Positions 57,868-64,000 of a DNA stretch of 64,000 nucleotides are shown here, piece after piece. Location of the stretch: NCBI GenBank assembly GCA_021234155.1, contig JAJEKV010000025.1:18715558-18779557 (forward strand), read 5' to 3'. The notes below the pieces were generated by a model. That model had not been told where the DNA came from. It saw only the letters and a program-made list of their open reading frames with translations, and made no database searches. The translations under genes and the position numbers were made by a program. Position 1 is the first letter of the stretch. Every line of letters begins with the position of its first letter. Source of the DNA: Isoetes taiwanensis (lineage: Eukaryota > Streptophyta > Lycopodiopsida > Isoetales > Isoetaceae).

Positions 57868-58377
57868 TGTCATGAACCTATGCGAGAACAAGGAAAATAC
57901 ATGGAAAATACGCAAGAAATACGAAAGAAACATGCCAAGATCGGCCAAGACAAGAATCTGATATATGAATAAGAATCAAGAATACAATGGCCCGAAGCAA
58001 GCAGGAACACGAGACAGATGCTTAGAAGGCTCAGGACGGGTGTTGAACCAGAATAATTCGACAAGAAGGAGGTGCCTCCTTATATATCTAAGCCGACGGT
58101 CAGGATCACGTCAGTCCATGGATGAGATCACACCGAGTGTCGTGCATGCATGTAGGTTCTAGAATGTTCTAGAACTTCATGGGAATAACCCTACATATGA
58201 GAAAGACGTGAGGAAATATCTTTAATAAATATTGGTAGTGCATTTGGTAAAGGTGCTCGACTCCTAGCTAGAAGGTTGCGAGTTCAAACCTTGCTCTATG
58301 CAATTACTCTTTTGCATTCATGTGATGATATACGAGTATAATGCTCATATGATAGGAATACCCATATGGTCGACATA
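57868..58377 (-). mobile_element. chromovirus LTR, family 2 (inverted)
   Basis: Begins TGTCATGAACC at 57868 and ends at 58377 beside the inverted polypurine tract CCATCCCCCTCC (58378-58389). It is the 3' LTR of the minus-strand chromovirus next to it and is about the same length as 18310-18827. The tRNA-like block is at about 58225-58310. Confidence 0.8.
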
Positions 58378-58389
58378 CCATCCCCCTCC

Positions 58390-59705
58390 TATGACAGCGA
58401 CGAGTCCTCGGAGCTGGAGCTGGAGCTGGAGTACTCAAACTTGACTTATCTGGGTAACATCGGTGAAACTCCAAAACTTTATCAGGAGCATTAGTCAGAA
58501 TCGCAGCAGGCTCCCAGGTTCTATCACTTGGTGAGTAAACCTTCCCAATCGACTTCGTTATATAGGGTTCCAACAAAGACACATGGAACACTGGGTGAAG
58601 TCGAACTGATGGCAGAAGCTCCAGACAAAAAGCAGCATCACCAACTTGTTCAATGATCCTATAGGGACTTAAGCATCAGTAGCCGAGCTTGTTACAAGGG
58701 CGAGCTGACAAATCCCGACGCAAGAGCCAAACAAGATCACCAACTGCAAAATGAGGAGCATCCTGGCAGTGCTGATCTGCATGATATCGATAATATGCTT
58801 GGGCCTGGAGGAGATAGTGCTGAAGATCGTCCTAGAGCATGCGGAGCTTTTCGAGCATGTCCTCGGCACTGGGATTGACTGAGTCATATCCAGGAGAAAT
58901 GAAAGACCACCGGGGATGCATGCCGAAATTAATAAAGAACAAAGTCTGGCCTGTGGAAGCATGGACAAAATTATTGTAAGCAAATTTCCACCAGGGGTAG
59001 CCAATCAACCCAGTCATCCTGCTGATTATTGATGAAGCATTGCAAATAATGCTCAAGTGTTTGATTAGTGCGTTCCACCTGTCCATTGGTCTCTGGGTGA
59101 TGTCCGGAAGAGAGCATGTTCCACATGCAAGAGTTGCAAAAGACGCTTCCAAAACCTGGCAACAAACTGGGGGCCACAGTACTGACAATATTATCTGGTA
59201 AGCTATGGCGCCGAACCACCTCTCGAAGTAAGAGAACTGTTGTGGCCTCACTGGAGATAGAAGTGCTGCAAGGAATGAAATGCGCCATTTGGAAGAACGG
59301 TCAACAACAATAAGGATGGCATCATGGCCTTGGGAGGATGGAAGCTCAACAATAAAATCCACCAAAATGCTCTTCCAAGGACTGGAATTGGTAAAAACTG
59401 AAGCAGGCATGTGGACAGTGCTTGGGAGCTTTTGCATGACAGAAAATATCACACGAGCGTACAAAAGTCTCAACAGTGCGGCGGAGACCTGGCCACCAAT
59501 AATCTCGAGCAATAAGTTCCAGAGTCTTGGCAATGCCAAAATAGCCGGCAAGAGGGGAATCATGACAGGACTTTAGAACTTGAAGTCGAGGAGCACCATC
59601 CGGAATATACAGAAGTCTATCACGAAATAGAAATCCATCTCGAACCTCAAAATGATCATAGTCTAGCCTCATTTGTCGGGAAGATGATATTGAACCACAG
59701 ATCAT
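58390..59705 (-). pseudogene. chromovirus integrase and partial chromodomain
   Basis: The 59705-59346 frame has RDGFLFRDRLLYIPDG and the zinc region (AKTLELIARDYWWPGLRRTV, CDIFCHAK). One His of the HHCC finger is replaced by Tyr (GYFG for GHFG). Later frames give SILVDFIVELPSSQGHDAIL, NGQVERTNQTLEHYLQ and HPRW. At 58591-58390, FHVSLLEPY is followed directly by the last part of the chromodomain (YSPSDRTWEPA), so about 40-50 residues including the chromodomain front are deleted. RT and RNase H are absent. Confidence 0.82.
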
Positions 59706-60399
59706 AATTTGTTACTTTGAGAATAACTATAAGAAAAAGGGTGTCGTAGCATTGGGTCTGAAACTTCTTGTGCTTGGGCAACTCTGTATTATGGAGTGAG
59801 TAACTTGATCCTGAATAATGACTTTCATAGGAAAACAAAATCAATAAGCAAAGAAAACCTAGAATTGCAAACAATGGATGCAAAACAAACACAATCGCAT
59901 ATGTTCAAGTAAATTGCCTGTAGAGATTGATCTTGTATTTTTCAATTCATAATAAAGAAAGCAGAAACAAAGATCAGATCTTGATGGTCATTAAAAAGTC
60001 TAATGCTCTTGATAAGGACGCATTGACAGAGATAACATCGCTGTCACAACAATAGTAACTGCAAACATGTTCAAAAACAACATAAAATTTGAGCAGAAAT
60101 AATAAATCGAAACTACAACATTCATGTGAAAAGAATAAGAAGTAGCCACCTTCTACTAAAGTTAAAGATAATTATGTTGACAGCCCTGAGATTTTCCATC
60201 TATCATTCGCCTTGCATTTTCTGCGAGCATAGTTTGTCTCTGAGCACCTATTGTGTTTTTTTACTCAATTCGCCTCAACATCATGTGAGAATCGGAATGA
60301 ATGTTACAATGAACGAGTATGGAGGCAATAATTGCTGGTTATCCCCAGCTTGCTGATGCTCTTCCTCCAAGGAAAGACAGGTCCACCATACAACAGCCC
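59706..60399. other. no gene recognised
   Basis: Flank beyond the truncated chromovirus, AT-rich, with short fortuitous ORFs only. Confidence 0.4.
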
Positions 60400-61140
60400 A
60401 AACTGTGACACCGCCATGAAAGTGCTCGACGTTTTCAGAGAACTCCAAATTCAAAAGCAGGGATCATAGATGCTGGTGGATGCCTTCAAGATGCTCGGAA
60501 ATATATCTTTATCTGGCTCTATATCCACTTGCAGAATCTGGCGAATACATTATAATCCATGTCCATCACAATGAAATGGCAACCCCTTCATGTTTTCAAG
60601 TTTAGCATACATATCAATGAGCGTGTTTACCACTATGATGTCAGATTGATATCCATTCCAATAATATACTCATATAACGCTCACTCAGCGCCACACCTTC
60701 AAAGAAGCCACAAACATGATTTTGCCTGGCTTTTGTAAACAATGGCCTTCAAAGCCCAAAACATCAACTCTTGATTGAAATTTTGCATGCTTCTTAGAGT
60801 TGCCACCTCATATCAATGAGCATATATTGCAACAGCAACATCAGACTCAAGCCTATTATAGATAATCTGCTCAAGCCTATTATAGCTAATCTGCTCATGG
60901 ATACACCTCCCCAATGCGATGATGGCAAGTGTGGCACAGGCTTTCAAATTCCCAGATATTATCTTGCTCAACTATATGTCCCCGTGCTGCATGCATTAAT
61001 AAGATCATGGGGCAAACATGTGCTGGGTCCTTGTTCTCCAACTTTTCAAAGGCTCCATAGATCTCCTCCAAGGCCTCGCATTTTGCATATGTATGGACAA
61101 GCTTCTTCCCTACAGCACAATCAGACTGTAGTCTGCACTG
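60400..61140 (-). pseudogene. decayed PPR protein gene
   Basis: Minus-strand fragments in different frames show PPR signatures: SDCAVGKKLVHTYAKCEALE and YGAFEKLENKDP near 61130-61020, and SDIIVVNTLIDMYAKLEN near 60650-60590. Stops and shifts separate them. It lies downstream of and parallel to the intact PPR gene, suggesting a tandem duplicate that has died. Confidence 0.65.
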
Positions 61141-61842
61141 GTTAATTGTCTAATGGGGGTGTGTGCTAATACTGACCTCCAACATTGACATACATGTCAA
61201 ATTCGTATTTGTCACTGTTATTCAAACTGAAGGAGGCCAATCTGAATAAGGACCTTGTGTTGTAAATCTGTCTCCCATATTTATCAAGAAATGTGACTCT
61301 ATTTGGTTTTATAGCCTCGTTATAACATTATAAAGTGAGCAGGTATTGGCCACGTCCAGCAATATTGTCCAACATGCAACATCTAAGGTCGAACACACAC
61401 CGATTTTATGTGCCTCTATTACTCACATTTAGCACATACATATCCATGATGGTAATATATTAGATTCAACCCCACTTGTAAATTTTTGCTTCAATCCCAT
61501 CCATCATTAGTTCTGAACTATCCTCCCTCGTGAGACGTTACTTAACCCCATTTGTAAGTATTGCACCAGGTAGAGTATAAGGTATTCAGTGGCAGCATAT
61601 GGGCACTGGCTTGACCAATAGTTGTAAAAGTTCCATATTTATGAGCACATCCAAGGAACTTTTGAGCACAGCAATGTTACACGAAGCTCACAGCTACCTT
61701 GGTATTCCCAGCAATTTGTAGCATAAGTGAGGTGGCCTGAAGACAAACAGCAGATGCTCAGAAAGCTCATGGGGTTGGATTTCCTGGGTGCTGACTAATG
61801 AAACGAGAGCATATCTCTCTGCCATCGAGTCCAGTATAGTCT
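61141..61842. other. spacer between PPR gene and PPR pseudogene
   Basis: This contains the 3' flank of the PPR gene. I see no DYW or E+ domain in any frame downstream of the stop that would suggest a truncated C-terminus. Confidence 0.4.
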
Positions 61843-63966
61843 TTACGTAACAGCGTCTGAGTTCAAGAGTATAATTCCCTTCTCTTCCATAGTCTTCTTC
61901 AGCATTGAAATCTCACGCCACTTGCCATGTCCAGCATAGATATTAGAGAGAAGCACATATGGTGCATCACTCAGTGGGTCCAATTCTATTGCATTTTCTG
62001 CAGCATGTTTCCCCCATTCAACATTGCCATATACTCCACATATACCTAACAGGGTCATCCATGCTGTATGGGTGGGTGGAAGTGGCATCATTCCAACGAA
62101 ATCTGTTGCTTCATCTAATTGTCCCATTCGGCCAAAGAGGGCAGTCATGCATCCAAAATGCTGATCCATTGGTATAATACTGTAACTTTCATTAATTGAT
62201 GCAATATAGCAGCACGCTTCATCAAATAAACCTGCATTGCTAAATGCTGAGAGAACGTTAATATATGTGAGCCTGTTTGGGGCAACATTGTTTTGATGCA
62301 TTTTCTGGAAGCAGTGAAGGGCTTCCTTCCCCCAACCATGCTGGGCATATGCTGCAATCATGGTTGTCCAGGTAATCACATCCCTGTTAAGCATATTTGC
62401 AAATATCCAATGGGCAACTTCTAAGAAACCACACTTGCTGTACATATCAACAAGAGCATTACAGATTGCTACTACTGAATCGAATCCATGATCGACGATT
62501 TTCATATGGATTTTTCTCCCTTCTGTGAAAGATGCAACAGTTGCACATGCATCAACAACGGCAAGGAACGTGATCATATCGGGTTTAATGGCTGCCAGAT
62601 TCATCTGGTGAAACAATTCAAGGGCCTCTTTCCCTCGTTCATGTTTGACGCATGCTGAAATCAATGCTGTCAACAAGAATACTTCATGCTCATCTAATGC
62701 AGTAAACACCAGAAATGCATCTTCTAATGTTCCACAATTTCCATACATATTGACAAGGGAGCACCCAACAATAGTGTCACACTCTAATTCGTGTTCTAAA
62801 ATTTGAGAGTGAATCATCTTGCCCTCTGCCAAGTCCATAGAGCAGTTATACTCTTCAAGAATGGTGATGAAGGTTATCTTGTTTGGGATGAATCCTTCAG
62901 AGCACATCTGACGAAGAAGTTGGTGAGATTTTTGGGCATGACCATTTTGAATGCATGCTGCTATCAGCGAGTTCCATGATGCCACAGTTATAACAGACAT
63001 TACATTAAATAATCTTTGCACATTTTTGAGATCACTACATCTGCTGTATAAATTTATAAGAGCAGTTCCTACCATGACATCCAATTGTAAATTCCTAACA
63101 AGTATGAATGAATGGACGCGCATCCCTTCAGCTAAGAACTTTTCTGTACAACATGCATTAATGACCGCCAAGAACGTAATCACGTTGGGCCCTATCCCTT
63201 CCAGGTCCATCTGTGAGAAAAGTTTAAGAGCCTGCCTGCTCTGCCTGTACTCAACACAAGCTGAAATTAAGGTATTCCAAGACACTACAACTCGTTCAGG
63301 CATCCGCTTAAATACCTTCCATGCATCTTCCAAACACCCACATTTCCCATACATATTAATGAGGGCATTGCTAACGTAAACATTTGACTCCAAGCCCCAG
63401 GCGATGGATGATCCATGGACGGATTTTCCAACAGATAGCATTTCAGGATAAACACAGGCACCTAGAATAATGATAAAGGTAACTCTGTTGGGTTGCACAT
63501 TTTCATACTGCATTTGCTTTAACAAATTAAGAGCTTCTGCACCATAGTCATGTTGCACATATGTAGCAATTATGGAAGTCCAAGAGATTACGTTTGCTTG
63601 ATCCATTCGATTAAACACGGAGCACGCAGCTTCAACAGTATGACAGTAACGATACATATCAATAAGAATGTTACCTAAAAATCTGTCTTGATGGAGACCA
63701 GCTGTATTCATATGGGCATGAATCCGTTTGCCATGCGACAAGCTCCCCTTCTTAGCGCAGTCCTTCAAGAGCAACGCAAAAATCTGTGGAGCTGCATGAC
63801 GGTTTAAATTTTCCTTCGGCTGAATGGAGCAACCGGATGCAACATTCGCAATGCGCATGTCAAGAATACTACGACATATTGAAATGGTGGGAAAAGGAAT
63901 TGAAATGGCACCGGAGCATGTGGCATGCATTGATCTTCTCCATATTGGTTCCCATCTTCCCTGCAT
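61843..63966 (-). CDS. PLS-class PPR protein, E type (organellar RNA factor)
   Basis: An intronless 707-residue protein. Family knowledge: such proteins bind organellar RNA sequence-specifically, most often for C-to-U editing. From about residue 60 it is a continuous array of P, L and S repeats (LGNILIDMYRYCHTVEAACS, VISWTSIIATYVQHDYGAEA, VSNALINMYGKCGCLEDAWK, VVSWNTLISACVEYRQSRQA, ICNALVDMYSKCGFLEVAHW, VITWTTMIAAYAQHGWGKEA). It ends with an E motif (AWMTLLGICGVYGNVEWGKH, IELDPLSDAPYVLLSNIYAG). A DYW deaminase domain is absent, so an editing role would need a partner in trans. The N-terminus (MQGRWEPIWRRSMHA) is basic and Ser-rich, compatible with an organelle-targeting peptide. The ATG at 63966 lies near the window edge, so an upstream start cannot be excluded. 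Confidence 0.88.
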   Translation of the reverse strand: MQGRWEPIWRRSMHATCSGAISIPFPTISICRSILDMRIANVASGCSIQPKENLNRHAAPQIFALLLKDCAKKGSLSHGKRIHAHMNTAGLHQDRFLGNILIDMYRYCHTVEAACSVFNRMDQANVISWTSIIATYVQHDYGAEALNLLKQMQYENVQPNRVTFIIILGACVYPEMLSVGKSVHGSSIAWGLESNVYVSNALINMYGKCGCLEDAWKVFKRMPERVVVSWNTLISACVEYRQSRQALKLFSQMDLEGIGPNVITFLAVINACCTEKFLAEGMRVHSFILVRNLQLDVMVGTALINLYSRCSDLKNVQRLFNVMSVITVASWNSLIAACIQNGHAQKSHQLLRQMCSEGFIPNKITFITILEEYNCSMDLAEGKMIHSQILEHELECDTIVGCSLVNMYGNCGTLEDAFLVFTALDEHEVFLLTALISACVKHERGKEALELFHQMNLAAIKPDMITFLAVVDACATVASFTEGRKIHMKIVDHGFDSVVAICNALVDMYSKCGFLEVAHWIFANMLNRDVITWTTMIAAYAQHGWGKEALHCFQKMHQNNVAPNRLTYINVLSAFSNAGLFDEACCYIASINESYSIIPMDQHFGCMTALFGRMGQLDEATDFVGMMPLPPTHTAWMTLLGICGVYGNVEWGKHAAENAIELDPLSDAPYVLLSNIYAGHGKWREISMLKKTMEEKGIILLNSDAVT

Positions 63967-64000
63967 TCTATTTCAAAGTCTGAACGAGACCTTGTCCCTG

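Overview
The window is nuclear DNA from a land plant with a large, repeat-rich genome. The evidence is a plant-type PLS/E pentatricopeptide-repeat (PPR) protein, a DCN1-like neddylation factor, a spliced gene with GT-AG introns, and a mix of Ty3/gypsy chromoviruses, a Tat/Athila-like gypsy element, an L1-like LINE with an APE endonuclease, and SINEs. Retroelement density and divergence suggest a fern or another non-seed vascular plant, but I cannot fix the species.

Likely functional genes sit at the two ends. On the left, both on the minus strand, are an intronless DCN1-like gene (1526-2281) and an eight-exon gene for a 200-residue secretory or single-pass membrane protein (3542-5108). I worked out the exons of the second gene from splice sites; all phases close. 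On the right is an intact 707-residue PPR gene (61843-63966, minus), followed by a decayed PPR pseudogene (60400-61140). An unidentified 181-codon ORF lies at 31803-32348.

The centre is transposon-derived. (1) 5.3-8.4 kb: hairpins, an LTR fragment, a LINE tail, a SINE 3' end. (2) 8.4-14.5 kb, minus: an L1-like LINE (ORF1 with coiled coil and RRM, APE endonuclease, reverse transcriptase), split by a 1.5-kb complex insertion. (3) 14.9-18.8 kb, plus: an LTR with a Met-tRNA primer site, joined to an internally deleted chromovirus with a chromodomain and a 3' LTR. (4) 18.9-21.2 kb: unknown ORFs and a histone H3 pseudogene. (5) 21.2-27 kb: another LTR, three kinds of tandem repeat, a SINE, and a 3.4-kb 19-bp minisatellite. 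(6) 27.3-29.4 kb: a 2-kb palindrome. (7) 33.2-35.6 kb: a G-box tandem array and a gypsy 3' end. (8) 37.4-46.9 kb, minus: a decayed Tat/Athila-like element with gag, protease, RT, RNase H, integrase, an extra coiled-coil ORF, and a small oppositely oriented ORF with its own TATA box. (9) 46.9-55.4 kb: an inverted LTR, then a decayed gypsy pol ending in a polypurine tract and a 1.49-kb LTR. (10) 56-59.7 kb: SINEs, a (CTAT)n tract, and a second, inverted chromovirus remnant.

The most unusual observation is a family of about 45-55 nt conserved hairpin cores at four sites (8.2, 10.8, 11.3 and 56.0 kb). Each core is bracketed by a stem whose sequence differs between sites but pairs with its partner in every copy. 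That resembles compensatory change. The second is the Tat-like element with both an extra sense ORF ending in a poly(A)-like tract and a promoter-bearing antisense ORF.
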